Of a stretch of DNA of 64,000 bases, positions 37,738 to 48,722 are shown one piece after another. The stretch spans positions 8,990,001 through 9,054,000 of the forward strand of contig NC_090133.1 of assembly GCF_040581485.1 (NCBI RefSeq), written 5' to 3'. The notes beneath the pieces were generated by a model. The model did not search any database and was not told where the DNA came from. It saw nothing but the letters and a program-made list of their open reading frames with translations. A program made the translations under genes and the position numbers. The stretch's first letter is position 1. Every line of letters begins with the position of its first letter. The DNA is from Linepithema humile (lineage: Eukaryota > Arthropoda > Insecta > Hymenoptera > Formicidae).

Positions 37738-38035
37738 AAAAGATATCTTTTAGATCCCTAAAAGATATCTTGCTATGTCTTGAGATGTCTTACATTTTTA
37801 ACGAAAAGATATCTTTTAGGAATCTAAAAGATATCTTATGCAACAGTTTAAGATATCTTTCAGATATCTAGAGTTGTCTTTTAGATATCTTGCAGATTCT
37901 AAAAGATGTCTCGAAGACATCTTACAGATCTCTTTTCGATATCTTTTAAATATCTTTTAGATATCTTTTATATGTCTTTTTAGATGTCTTGAATATATCT
38001 TTTAGATATCTTTTTGAGAGATCTTAAAATCTATA
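37738..38035. repeat. Left subterminal repeat array of element B
   Basis: Dense, irregular copies of AGATATCTTTTAGA and AGATGTCTT in both orientations, many self-complementary around GATATC. Such arrays bind accessory or transposase proteins in CACTA elements. Confidence 0.85.
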
Positions 38036-38050
38036 TTGGAAAAATGGATA

Positions 38051-38151
38051 GAAACATAGCACGACAATGTTAAGTATATTAATTATAAGTGCAAATTGCT
38101 CTAAACTGCAACTTTTAATTAATATACTTAACATTGTCATATTATGTTTCT
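38051..38151. repeat. Hairpin beside the left array
   Basis: Inverted repeat with arms 38051-38085 and 38116-38151 (GACAATGTTAAGTATATTAA and its complement) and a loop of about 30 bases. Confidence 0.8.
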
Positions 38152-38285
38152 CTGATAGAGAAACTTGAAAACAATTTTTTCACTTGATATTTTATTAACA
38201 CAGTATATTTTATTAATAGCAAATATACATATATGAAAGATGACGCCAAATGTATTTCAATCGAGAATATTGATGAAGCAGTCCT

Positions 38286-41200
38286 CTATTGTTGTTTTTT
38301 CATTCTATATCTCATCTTATCACCAGCATGTTGTAACCAGCTCTTGATATGTTTTACAATGGATGTAACGGTGCAGTCAGGTCCTTTGCCTTTTGTAAAA
38401 CTTACAGCCGCTGCAAATATATACATATTTATATTAGTAGATAAATATGGTTGAACAACATGAAATATGGGGTTGAGGAAGATTTCTATTTATATAAATA
38501 AAAATATTACTATTCTAAAAAATAGCTAGCAAGTTGTACTTCTATATAATTTTTATACATTATAAATGTCAATGAGTATTTTCATACGTGCATTCACAAA
38601 GAATATAAAATAAAAAATAACAATGTTAAAACCAAGACTCATGTAATTTTAAACAAATGAAGAGGAAAAAAGAGAATCTTGAGCCAAAGAATTTTTAGTT
38701 ATTATTCTTTTAAAAATTTATTTAATATTCCAGTTTCGATTAAAATTTAACCATCAGTACATCTTAAGCAATATTAAATCCATTATTTATTATATATATA
38801 ATTATTTGTAAAAGCCGTAAATAATACATTGTCATTTAACAATTGGAATAATTAAAAGATTGTTTTGTAAAAAATATGTATGAAATCATAAAATAATCAC
38901 AACACAATGAGTACTAATTAATTAAATAAATGAAAGTATTTTAAAGATTTGATATGTTGCATTACGTGGCTCTTACAAATATTATATATATATAATAAAT
39001 AATGGATTGAATCTTGCTTAAGATGTACTGAAAATGGTTAAATTTTAACCAAAACCTATACGAAATGTTACTCGAATATTACATAAATTTTTAAAAGATT
39101 AACAACTAAAAATTCTTGGGCTCAAGATTCCCTCTTTTCCTCTTAATTTGTTTAAAAAATAACATTTGCAAAAATTTGAAAGCTCATATAGATAATTTCT
39201 TACTGTATGCAAAAGTATGTACCACTTACCAACTATGATGTTTGCAAAAGTAGAATTTTCTATTGCAATCGTATTTTTTGCACCGGTCCAAGATAGCTTA
39301 TGACCAAGGTCAAATGATATACAGTTTGTTAGAATATTGGAAACCATTTTTTGTATGGAGTCACCACCAATACATTTAATTCTTTTGTCCTACAAAAAAT
39401 ATTGTCTGTAAGTGCTATTATTAAAACATTATTTACAAGTATTCTTGACTCTTTGATATTTATCATTTCTAAATTAATCCATTGATTGATTTATATGAAT
39501 AATGTGATACTTACAAAACATTTACGAAATGCTTCATTATTTTTTAATGTTTCATTGAATTCTAGGTATTGTTCAATTGATGTCAAAGGAAATTGAGGCA
39601 TCAAATCCATAGTAACTTCATCAATTCCTTCGTTTGCTGGAAATTTATCTCTTAAAATAGCAAGTATTGCACTCAGTTTGGAACTATTTTTAGCTGCTTC
39701 TTGTTTTATCTCTTTTCTTAATTGTTCAAAGCCTTCATATAAAATATTTAGCTTTTCACTTAAAGAATCTGAAACAAAAAAACTATTAATATTTTACTAT
39801 TCAAAATTTAATATAATCATTATCAGAAGAGATGCAAATTTTTGCAATGTTATAAATAATTTTAAAATACAATAATAATACTATAATATAATAATAATAC
39901 TATAATTTATAATGCTATAATGGTACAATATACAATACAATAAAAATATTTTTCAAAGAAAATAAAAATATTATATATAAAAGATTATAATACTACAATG
40001 TACTAAAACGTACAACTTGTGTATATTATTTGCAGTGTTTAAGAGAACAATGATACAATAAAATATACAATTGATATATATTATTTGCAGTTCTTGTTTC
40101 AATTTCTTGAACTGTTTCAGAAAATAATGCTACTTACTCAGAGATGCATGTATTTCTTCATTCATATTCACTGTCACTATTGGAAGATTCACTTCTGCAT
40201 CTGTAACAAATAACAATAATCATACTTTATTTAATTTCTTTATTAATTACTGACTTGTATTATACTATATTATTCCATAAAAAGTTACCGATAGTTTCGT
40301 CTTCAGCTTCTTTATCATCATTGTCAATTTCTATATTATAATTAGAATTTTCCTCGTTACTACCGATTTCTCGATAACAGTCAGCAATATCATCATTTAT
40401 TTCCATTTCTTCACTTTCATTCTCTTCGTGGAAAACTTGAAGCGAAAATAGATGGTCCTTCAAAGATGAAGGAACATCAGAAATGATTGGCTTGTCTTTG
40501 TTAACACTTGAGGTTTTATCACATATGAGGTCCTGAGTAATTCAAAATAAAAATCTATTTATATATATATATCTAAATATATAATGTATACATATTTTGT
40601 AATATATATATAATTATTTTTTATTTATTATTCATTATTTCTCTACGTATCAATGTAAAGAATTATTAATCCATATTATTCATTATTATTTTTAATACTC
40701 ACTTGCTTCTTATTATATTCTGGATTAGCCGGTGCTCCTTCAAGTTGTTTAGGTGTAGCATTTCCCCAGCGATTTTTATAATTTCCTGGCGGTAATTCTA
40801 TTGTTTTGTTTCTTTTGGAAGCACTTGCTGTATAATATACATAAAATTTTTTGTAAATAAATTTATGACTCTTCAATATTTATATTTCTTAATTCAATAT
40901 TTCAATTTAGTTCAATATTTACATAATATTTCTTAATTATATATATTTATTCAATATTTTAATTTAGTTCAATATTTATATAATATTTCTTAATTATATA
41001 TATTTATCTATTAATATTTATTAATTTATGTTATCCAATAACTTACGATTATGATTGTCATCGTCAGAAGAATCGCCATAAAATTGTCTTTGTTTTATTA
41101 AACGTTTTGCAGGTAATGTTTGGTTTTTTTCAGAATCATTTAATGTAGCTAATTGAACTTCATCTGAAGTCGAGATGTTAATGCATGACTTTTCTATTTC

Positions 41201-41403
41201 TCGAGCTTTATCGTAAGTATCATAAGGTCCCAAAATTTTATGATAATTGGAAACGTTCCAATCATTTCCAGGCTTCAGCTTTTTTTTATTGCATTAGTCA
41301 TATTATATTTAGATGATGGATATGCAAATGTTTTTTGCAAAAAGTTTATCCAACAGTTAGGAACAATTTGGCAATATTGGTCCCAAAATACAACGCAATA
41401 CAT
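38286..41403 (-). pseudogene. DUF4806-type companion gene B, seven exons with one frameshift
   Basis: Predicted exons (minus): 41403-41047, 40827-40703, 40532-40289, 40200-40138, 39768-39515, 39389-39230, 38410-38286. All have GT/AG borders and compatible phases. The only defect is in exon 1: a run of 8 A near 41280 is one short, shifting frame between TNAIKK and LKPGNDW. Otherwise about 442 residues would be encoded. The N-terminus (MYCVVFWDQ, W-x-NF) and LGPYDTYDKAR segment, an acidic middle, and a C-terminal domain with LMPQFPLTSIEQY, KCIGGDS, HKLSWTG and SWLQHAGDKMRYR fit the DUF4806 family as I recall it. It lies 310 bp past the transposase stop on the same strand. The frameshift could be a homopolymer sequencing error, so inactivity is not certain. 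Molecular role unknown. Confidence 0.7.
38647..39157. repeat. Foldback repeat in the last intron of companion gene B
   Basis: Inverted repeat of about 510 bp. The left arm begins TTTAAACAAAT at 38648, the right arm ends with its complement at 39157, and GAATCTTGAGCC is shared. It lies wholly inside the predicted intron 38411-39229. Probably a small non-autonomous element. Confidence 0.8.
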
Positions 41404-41712
41404 CTAAAATAAAATATTGATTGAGTAATAGTAAGTATTTAAAGAGATAAATAGAAGGAGTAATCTTCTTAATATATAATTAAAACATTATTTTATTTTC
41501 TAAAATATTGTTGTGCTTAGAATTTTTAATAACGATAAAATTTACTATAAATTTATAATAAATTAAAAAATTTTTAAATATTTTCAAAAATTAGAAATTA
41601 TCTTTCGTGACATCATTAGCATCATATATATATATATAATTATCATTGATATTATTTATGTAATATAATTATTTATTATAAATATTTTTTTATTTTACAG
41701 CAATTGCTTACT

Positions 41713-43737
41713 TCAATTATCAGTATGTATAATGGGAATTATACAAAAAGTTTCTTTGTAAGGAAGTCGCATTGCTTTAGCGCTTATTTTACTGACTGGA
41801 TATATGCCAATTTCAGACCATATATTTCCGATGTGAATTCCCAACTGTCGTGAATCGCATGGATATAAAGGAATATTCGATGAATTTTGTAATGTTTTTC
41901 CAACTATTACTATTTCTCCATTTCTTTTACCAATATATTCAATCATGACAATATGCTTATGATCAATATAACAATAAGCGTCAGCTTCTCTTATACAAGA
42001 CAATGAAAAATTTTTGAATTTTATTTCCCGGTAGGAATATGTACATCCAAATAATAATTCTTTATTCCTGGAATTCAGAAGAATGGGATATTGTTGATAC
42101 TCATATCTAATATCTCTTCCATTGTATGATTTTTCCATTAAACGTCTGTGTAATTGTTGTAAAGGTTGTGCACTTTTTCGAAGCATCTTCTTCATTTCTT
42201 TAAAATAATTTTCAAATGGAAACGCACTGAACATATCTAAACATCCATAGTTTTGAACATCTTTGTGCAAATGTATCAAGTTATGTACATTGTAAGTAAT
42301 GTATTGTTCACCATACAAAAGCTTGTATGCTTGTACAAAGTGTATTAGCAATTCATTTGCATATTTGTTATTATACTTGCAATCAGTAGGATTACACAAA
42401 ATACTAATTGCACAATGTAAAACATAAAAATGCCTCAGGTAATCATTTGGTAAATATGACGTCAAAGTTACCAAGCCTGTGTATAGAAGAAACAATCTGA
42501 ATTCCGTCGCTTTCCAGCGATCCAATTCATTCAATCCTCTCGGTTTTCTTGAAAATTCTTTAGGTATATACGGTATTAACTGTTTCAAATCATCTGACAA
42601 TTTATGAATTTCAGAAGCAGACAGTTTAACATTCCTTATACCTGTAATCCATAATTTTGTAAGTTTTTTCATTACACCAAGACAAACCAGATGCATGTAG
42701 TCTAAAGGAAATTGTGTAACCATTTTCAAGGCTATGTTTTCAAAAGGTGAATTATCTAAATGATGATCTTCATTTTGCCGCAACAAAAATGTTTCGTCAG
42801 TACGTAATGGAGCATTTTTGTTTAAAAATAACATCCGACCATTTATCCATTCACCTTCTTCTTCACATTTATCACATCCATAATATCCGGTATGGCTTTT
42901 TATACATTTCATAAATGCTCTTGCCGGGGCGTCGCATATTACGGTATTTATCAAAATTTCATAATTTTTTCCTTCATAATTAAATCCTTCTTCTTCAATT
43001 TCAGTATATTCTTCAATAAAATTATCAATAATTTCATCAGGTTTTCCAGGTTTACAATATCCATGATAAACTCCAATGACAAAAGGTTCTTCTCTATAAT
43101 CTATGTGAACAATTTGTCCTAAAAGTGGCCAAAACTGTGCTTTGGAACTTTTTGCCAGTGGTAAACCGTCAATGCCTAAATTGATCCTGATTGGATTTTC
43201 AATATTAACAGATCTAGTGTGTTTCAAATGATCTTCCAATGCTCTTTTCAATCCGTGGTAATAATAAGTTCCAGAAGCAGTATTAATCATTGATGTTGTT
43301 TGTGGTGTTTGCAACAACGTTCGAGCTTCAGTTGGAAGATCTTCATGTCCATAAGCTTTGAGACCTTTTAGCAATTTAGTAATGGCTACATGAGTAATAT
43401 TATTTTCAATACTCCAACTCCGTAGAAATTCTCGTAGTGTTGCTTCTTTTTGTGGATAACAATTCAAAACTTCATCGTTATGTTTATCATCTAAATCTGA
43501 CTCCACGTCAGAATCTTCAGAATAAGAATCAATCCCAAAATCTTCAACATCTTGAGATACATCATTCTCCATCGAAATGTTACGAATATCAATATTTTTG
43601 TGAGACTCTCCTTGAGGATTCTCATTCTCAATTTCTTTATTATTTGTTTCATTAATTGTAAACTTCTTGTCTATTTCTTGTCGTCGACGCCATTGTTGGG
43701 AACGACTCAAATGTTCATAGTTTTTCCTCTTCGGCAT
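41713..43737 (-). CDS. tnp2-like transposase B (674 residues)
   Basis: Single open frame without breaks. The N-terminus is basic (MPKRKNYEHLSRSQQWRRR), then acidic to about residue 100. The core has LGIDG (D190), KAQFWPLLG, VYHGYCKPGKPDE, VICDAPARAF (D269), a CDKC knuckle (C288, C291), a HH pair (325-326), FPLDYMH (D345), RWKATEFRLFLLYTG and FSAFPFEN (E509). The order DG, FWP, G-x-x-KPG, CDAPA, C-x2-C matches the tnp2/Transposase_21 family of CACTA elements. D190, D269 or D345, and E509 are candidate catalytic acids. It would act in the nucleus on the element ends. The companion gene follows downstream. Homologous to the broken gene at 28340-30199. The catalytic assignment is inference. Confidence 0.85.
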   Translation of the reverse strand: MPKRKNYEHLSRSQQWRRRQEIDKKFTINETNNKEIENENPQGESHKNIDIRNISMENDVSQDVEDFGIDSYSEDSDVESDLDDKHNDEVLNCYPQKEATLREFLRSWSIENNITHVAITKLLKGLKAYGHEDLPTEARTLLQTPQTTSMINTASGTYYYHGLKRALEDHLKHTRSVNIENPIRINLGIDGLPLAKSSKAQFWPLLGQIVHIDYREEPFVIGVYHGYCKPGKPDEIIDNFIEEYTEIEEEGFNYEGKNYEILINTVICDAPARAFMKCIKSHTGYYGCDKCEEEGEWINGRMLFLNKNAPLRTDETFLLRQNEDHHLDNSPFENIALKMVTQFPLDYMHLVCLGVMKKLTKLWITGIRNVKLSASEIHKLSDDLKQLIPYIPKEFSRKPRGLNELDRWKATEFRLFLLYTGLVTLTSYLPNDYLRHFYVLHCAISILCNPTDCKYNNKYANELLIHFVQAYKLLYGEQYITYNVHNLIHLHKDVQNYGCLDMFSAFPFENYFKEMKKMLRKSAQPLQQLHRRLMEKSYNGRDIRYEYQQYPILLNSRNKELLFGCTYSYREIKFKNFSLSCIREADAYCYIDHKHIVMIEYIGKRNGEIVIVGKTLQNSSNIPLYPCDSRQLGIHIGNIWSEIGIYPVSKISAKAMRLPYKETFCIIPIIHTDN

Positions 43738-44122
43738 ATCACAATATTTCTTAAAAGAGTATTTACAAAATTAAAATGTTTCATACCGTGTGTTTACAAA
43801 ATAAAAATTTTTCCAAAATTAATTTTTCAACAAATCGTTAAAATTCTTCTCTCATAAAAAAAAGTTAAAGTTAAAAAAGTTAAAGTTCTCTCATTAAATA
43901 TAACAGTCTCTTGTTCATTCATCACAACTGTTTCAGATTGTAATGTCAGAAGCGAGAAAATACATAATAAAAATTATTTTTTATTATTGCTAAATATATT
44001 CAAGTAAAAATATTTTTTATTAAAACAATGTAATCAATAGAACTGAGTAATAAAAAAATCGAAAACTATTTTTTTGTTTTATAGAGGAATTAAATAATAT
44101 TTTTTGGTATATACATGTACAT
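43738..44122 (-). other. Upstream region of transposase B
   Basis: AT-rich with no recognised gene. It presumably holds the transposase promoter. No clear core promoter motif was picked out. Confidence 0.4.
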
Positions 44123-44125
44123 ATA

Positions 44126-44740
44126 CAGTCAAATACTCATATATTTTTGTGTCAGACAATCGATTCCCCAGAGCAACGCAATAGTTTAAAGAGAAATTTT
44201 CTTTCAACTTTTCAAAAATATCAAAAATATCAAAAAATTGTGTTAAGATTGAATGGCCCGTTTTTTTGCGGTTGAGTGTATTTTTTTAATTTCATAGAAA
44301 GGACCAAAAATGACATACGGAACGGTTTCCAAGTACATGAAAAAAATTGAAGACATTTGTAAATAAGTGAATGAAACGCTATTTCGATGTAAAAAACGTT
44401 GTTGACCTGCCGGATCGTGACTCTGTGCAAAAAACAATGAAAAAGCAAGACGCAATGATTTTAAAGATGTTTCAAAAGAATCCCCGTTTATTATTGCATA
44501 GCGGACAAACGGCTTTGTGCAAAAAAGTGTCATGTGATACTACAAGAAGGCGTTTACAGGCTCATAGTGTGAAATTTCGTAGGACAGTGAAGAAACCGCT
44601 ACTGTCTGCAAACTACGTCGAGAAAAGGCTCGCTTGGGCGAAAGAAAATTTGGACCGTGATTAGGACAATGTTATTTTTTCGGATGAAACTTTTTTTTGG
44701 CAAATTCTTCTATTAATCGTGCAAGTTTAAGCTCCGAGGG
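44126..44740 (+). pseudogene. Tc1-like transposase remnant
   Basis: Begins near a TA followed by CAGTCAAATAC, like Tc1 inverted-repeat ends. The 44371-44664 frame contains QKNPRLLL, VSCDTTRRRL and KKPLLSANYVEKRLAWAKE, followed by a stop and then NVIFSDETFF, the first catalytic Asp motif of Tc1 DDE transposases. Sequence beyond decays and the other two catalytic acids are not visible. No right inverted repeat was found. It is nested in element B on the opposite strand to its genes. Confidence 0.8.
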
Positions 44741-45576
44741 AAGAATATTTATACTGTTAAGCAGTTAGTTCGACAGATTAAATTTATATAGAAATATTTG
44801 TCTTAAAATTGTGCTATAACATTGGCAGAAAGTATACCTCGGAGATGCCAGGCAATTATTGATAATGGAGGTGATAGGACAATTTATTAATAAAGCGTCA
44901 TAATCTATATCATGCCCAATCTGTGTTTTTCTTTTCAATTAAGTTAAATATTCAATTTCAATTCATTATCCCAAATCGTTTTCGAGTTTCTCTGTACACG
45001 CTTTTGTGAAACAGACTGCATATATAGATGTAATATTTATATATATAATATTTATTTTATAATATCCATGACAATAGAATTTTTTAAACTTTATACATAT
45101 ATAAATACCTTTGTTTCTCGATACTAAAATATTTTTTTCTTGTGATGAAAATGTAGAGCGCCTGAAGAACGACTGGAAAAGAAGATCCCAAAAACAGCTT
45201 TCATTTGTCATGACTGTTGGAGAGCAACGGTTGTTAGGAAGAGCGATTATATAGTGTGTCCAAAACGTATTTATCAAAACTGTGGTAACAGCCATTTGTT
45301 AAGAGCAGTTGGAACTTATATAATTATAACCATGTTGAATATCTTGTTTCTTAAGATGCCTGCAAAGTTTACTACATACATAAACAGACATAATATCGTG
45401 CAACAATAAATTATACTTTGTAATTTTTATATAATTGATTACTAATTGATATTAATTACTAATTGATATTTAACAGATATATACACTATTAAACTTCACA
45501 GATTATAAATTTAAATAACAATGCAACTAACAGTTTAAAAATATAGTATTTTTAAATATTATTTCAAAGCACTTAC
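44741..45576. other. Unassigned sequence within element B
   Basis: Decayed sequence, possibly further Tc1 remains on the left. A 109-codon minus frame (44966-45295) shows no family resemblance. Nothing else was recognised. Confidence 0.4.
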
Positions 45577-46056
45577 ATAAAAAACTGTGATCCATTAGTA
45601 TTTCTACCACGGTTTGCCATTGATAATAAAAATGGCTTATTATGTTTCACGATAAAATTTTTATCTACAAAAATTGCAATTTTTAAGTAGTAATCAAAGA
45701 TAATATACTTTAATTGTATTCTTTGTAAATTCATACATTAAATCAAGTCTACGGTATTAAAATAATAAAATTACCTGCAAATGTTTCACCATAAATTGAT
45801 TCGCCACTTGTTCCATTATCTATTGAAAAATCTCCACCTTGAATTAAAAAATCCTTCACAACTTTATGAAATACAATGCCTTTATAATGCAACGGTTTGT
45901 ATGTTGTTTTTCCAGTCCTTTTTCTCTACTACACAAAGCGCAAAAATTTTCGTACGTTATAGGATAGATAACTGAGAAAAGCTCTAAGACTATTCAGACC
46001 ATAGGCAATCCACCCACTTCGATGTCAAAGAATACTCTCATATTGACATTAGCCAT
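45577..46056 (-). pseudogene. Cyclophilin gene fragment (two exons)
   Basis: Exon 1, 46056-45775, reads VNMRVFFDIEVGGLPM, then after an in-frame TGA IVLELFS and YENFCALC, and after a one-base shift KPLHYKGIVFHKVVKDFLIQ and GGDFSIDNGTSGESIYGE. After a GT/AG intron, exon 2 (45664-45577) reads DKNFIVKHNKPFLLSMANRG and RNTNGSQFF and ends at a GTAAGT donor. This is the N-terminal half of a cyclophilin-type peptidyl-prolyl isomerase, closest by memory to the long nuclear (PPIG/Moca-like) forms. Later exons are absent. Introns are kept, so it was copied as DNA, not through mRNA. The nonsense codon and frameshift make it a pseudogene. Confidence 0.85.
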
Positions 46057-46094
46057 GTTGTGTTGTACTATAACAACAAAATATGATTAAGGGG

Positions 46095-46151
46095 ACTTTG
46101 ATTTTTATAATATTTGTTAAATATATTCATAAAATTATACATATGTACACG

Positions 46152-46203
<52 letters not shown>

Positions 46204-46447
46204 ATATTCACAAATTTGATGTTATATCTTGTACAATACTAAAGCTGCGTAGTAAATTAAAATGTAAGCAATCAATGTAATGTAAAACTCCGAGCAGTCC
46301 TCGAGAGACAAAATGAACAAGGCTTACAATTTGCTATGCGGCTTTGGCATTGTACAAGATATAACCTCAAATTTGTGAATATGGTGTGTGTGTGTGTGTG
46401 TGTATGTGTGTGTAATTTTATGAATATTTAACAAATATTATAAAAAT
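46095..46447. repeat. Hairpin with (CA)n and (GT)n arms
   Basis: Inverted repeat. The left arm ends in about 26 CA repeats (46152-46201), and the right arm has the matching GT run (46383-46412). Outer arms share TTTTTATAATATTTGTTAAATAT and inner arms share the sequence around TTGTACAAGATATAAC, imperfectly. The histidine/threonine run in the plus frame is a product of the CA repeat. Confidence 0.85.
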
Positions 46448-46734
46448 GAAATATAATTCTATAAAATGTCTTACAAAAGTTATGTTAAAAAAGAAAATTA
46501 CTTTTGTTCTCTATCGAATACGCGTCCGCCTAGGATCGTGGTCGGCGGAAATAGAGACCGAACCATCGTGGCACCGTCGCGCGCCACCTCGAAATTGGAA
46601 ATCGGAACCAGAATCGGAATTAAAATAAATTTTATGCCCGCATAATTTTAATAATTAGAGCAACACATCTATTGTATTATACGTATGATCTGTATTATAT
46701 AACACTTAATTATATTTTGTTTACTAGAAATAAT
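46448..46734. other. Unassigned sequence within element B
   Basis: Contains a short GC-rich stretch around 46520-46620 with no recognised family, then AT-rich sequence leading into the right array. Confidence 0.35.
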
Positions 46735-47030
46735 AATTTAAAGACATATTTTTAGATGTCTTTAAGATATAATAGATATCTTTTAGAAACGCCTTAAAGA
46801 CATATTTTAAGAGAAATCATTTAGATATCTTTAATATGTCTATTAAAAATATATTAAAGATATCTTTTAAGAGATCTTTTAGATGTCTATAGATATCTTT
46901 TAGATATTCTATAAAGATATCTTCAACGAAACTTTTTTAGACATCTTTTAAATAACTTCTAGATATCTTTTAGAAATATCTTGAAGACATCTTGAATAAA
47001 ATATCTTTTCGATGTCTACAAGATTTCGAT
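46735..47030. repeat. Right subterminal repeat array of element B
   Basis: About 300 bp of AGATATCTTTTAGA and AGACATCTTTTA variants in both orientations, the counterpart of the left array, followed by the terminal GTTTACTGGG. Confidence 0.85.
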
Positions 47031-47040
47031 GTTTACTGGG

Positions 47041-47528
47041 TCATTGTTTAGTTAAAAAATCTGATTTGTTTTATGAATTTATAAACAAACTTTATAAATG
47101 TAATATTAAAGAGTACTTTTTTCGATTAATTTATAAAAATCATGTATTTATAAATTCAAGGTACGTCTTTGAGATATAAATTTATAAAGCTGTTTATAAC
47201 TTTATAAGAATCATACTGACGTATACAGACGTTAAAGATAAATTTTTTATACATTTAAAATTAATAAAGTGATCAAAGTAAAAGCTGACGTTATTGCTGT
47301 TTGTGGCTCGATCTCAATTCAGCTATCATCATCTCCATTGTCAAAAGAATAGATACATCTATTAAAAATAAAAAAAAAGCTGATTAAAAACATCTAATTA
47401 TTCGATTTTTATTGTCTTATTGTATAAGTAATGTGTGTGTGTGTGTGAGTACGCCACTCAAAGAAAATAAAATATTAATAATACACAATAATATTAATAA
47501 TATCAATAAAACATACCGCCGCTTTTTT
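47041..47528. other. Tandem-unit spacer, 3' side of copy 5
   Basis: Array sequence resumes immediately after element B. It includes a short GT run at 47432-47449 and the conserved donor (GTATGT form) just past the copy 5 stop. No gene. Confidence 0.6.
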
Positions 47529-48722
47529 TCAGTTTATTTCACGGCTTGTTGACGGTCCGTCGAATGCTATAGAGCTTTCCATTCTTTGTCTTTTCATAGG
47601 TAGATCATCTGTTGGTCGTGAATCGCTTCCTGGTCCTAGATAATCTCTTCTCATCAAATTTCGACATTGATTGTTGAATATGTGAAGGAATAAGTATATT
47701 GCAGGCATAGATTTAAAGATATGTTTTTGTTTACATGCTATGCAATATCCTTTAAAATTATCATTATTGTTTTCGATTGGTATCAGATATTTGCAAGGCC
47801 ATGCGTAATGACGAATGTAATTATTATCATTATCATGATGATGCTTTTTCAAGTCGTTCGTTATCACTGAAAACTCGTCGCCACATATAACACATTGTGC
47901 TCCCTGTTTCCATATAAGTCTCCTAAAATTGATCCAATATGCATTATTGCAATTGCTCCTAAGTCCATAGCTTTCCATATAATAAAGATTAGGTTGATCA
48001 TTATATATATGTTCACCAAAGCGTAATGTGTCGATAGTACTAAAAACGCCAAAACATTTTTTGCATTCTGCTCAAAAATTCGATTTTAATTGATATTTTC
48101 CTTTCACCCACTTTATAGCCATTTTGCGATATTGCCGGTCACATAAGTCCCATTGGCCACAGTCATATATTTTTAATGACATCTTCAGTCTTTTTAATTT
48201 TACACCTAGTTGCTTTGCTTGTTCTTCACTAAATGGTAGTCCCTCCCCCCATTCTTCTGGATAATATTTTTTAAAATGCAAGAATATGGTTTCTTCAAAC
48301 TTTATAATTCTTTCGCGTTTACAAAGAATACAATACGCTGAAAAAGCACTAGACATTTTGAAATATTTGAACACCCAGTCATAATCAATGTCAGTTACAA
48401 TTTGTCTATCTGCGCGATGCTGGTGAATGAAGGTATCGTCGATGGAAACAAGTTTATCACATACAACACATTTAACATCGTTTGAATCGTCAATTTTTCT
48501 AAAGTTTTTCCAACGCTCACCTTTATGCGTCTCTTCAAATTGATAAGTAGTTTTATGTTTGTGTTTTATATGATCCTGAAAGCCTTTTGTGTTGACGAAG
48601 TATAAAGTTTTTTGACACTTCTTACATGTTGCTTGGAAATTTGACAGTGTGTAATTTGCTTGCACCCAATTCCGAACAGTTGGAAGCTCAGATTGGTTGA
48701 CTACGTCCATTGCGCGAGACAT
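47529..48722 (-). pseudogene. Six-knuckle zinc-binding protein, copy 5, one premature stop
   Basis: Same length and frame as copies 6 and 7 (398 codons including the stop). Codon CGA at the start of module 4, just before the AECKKC segment, has become TGA at 48072-48074. The frame is otherwise open on both sides. Translation would stop after module 3, giving roughly the first half of the protein, that is, one of the two duplicated blocks. Module 3 has KKYY in place of a final His, and module 6 has IYLF, as in copies 6 and 7. A TGA to CGA difference is the only disabling change seen, so decay is very recent. Function of the family unknown. Confidence 0.85.

Larger units (their letters stand above)
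37726..47040 (-). mobile_element. CACTA-like transposon (block B)
   Basis: 9.3-kb insertion with short inverted ends: CCCAAATGAACA on the left, and CCCAGTAAACA read inward on the right. Both ends carry about 300 bp of subterminal AGATATCTTTT-type repeats. Inside are an intact tnp2-like transposase (41713-43737) and a DUF4806-type companion (38286-41403), both on the minus strand. Between the transposase and the right end lie a Tc1 remnant, cyclophilin exons and a CA/GT hairpin. Flanking array sequence lacks about 400 bp relative to sister units and shows no obvious target duplication, so insertion came with a deletion or the flank was later rearranged. The CACTA (CMC) class is inferred from architecture and transposase motifs. 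Confidence 0.7.

Noticed and set aside
42892..43857. Plus-strand frames of 72-101 codons
   Set aside because: Antisense shadows of transposase B and its upstream region.
44966..45295. 109-codon minus frame
   Set aside because: No recognisable motif. It sits in decayed sequence next to the Tc1 remnant.
46083..46280. Frame with a TH dipeptide run
   Set aside because: Caused by the CA microsatellite.
37716..47046. Target-site duplication of element B
   Set aside because: Left flank GTATATA and right flank TCATTG do not match, and about 400 bp of unit sequence is missing, so none can be claimed.
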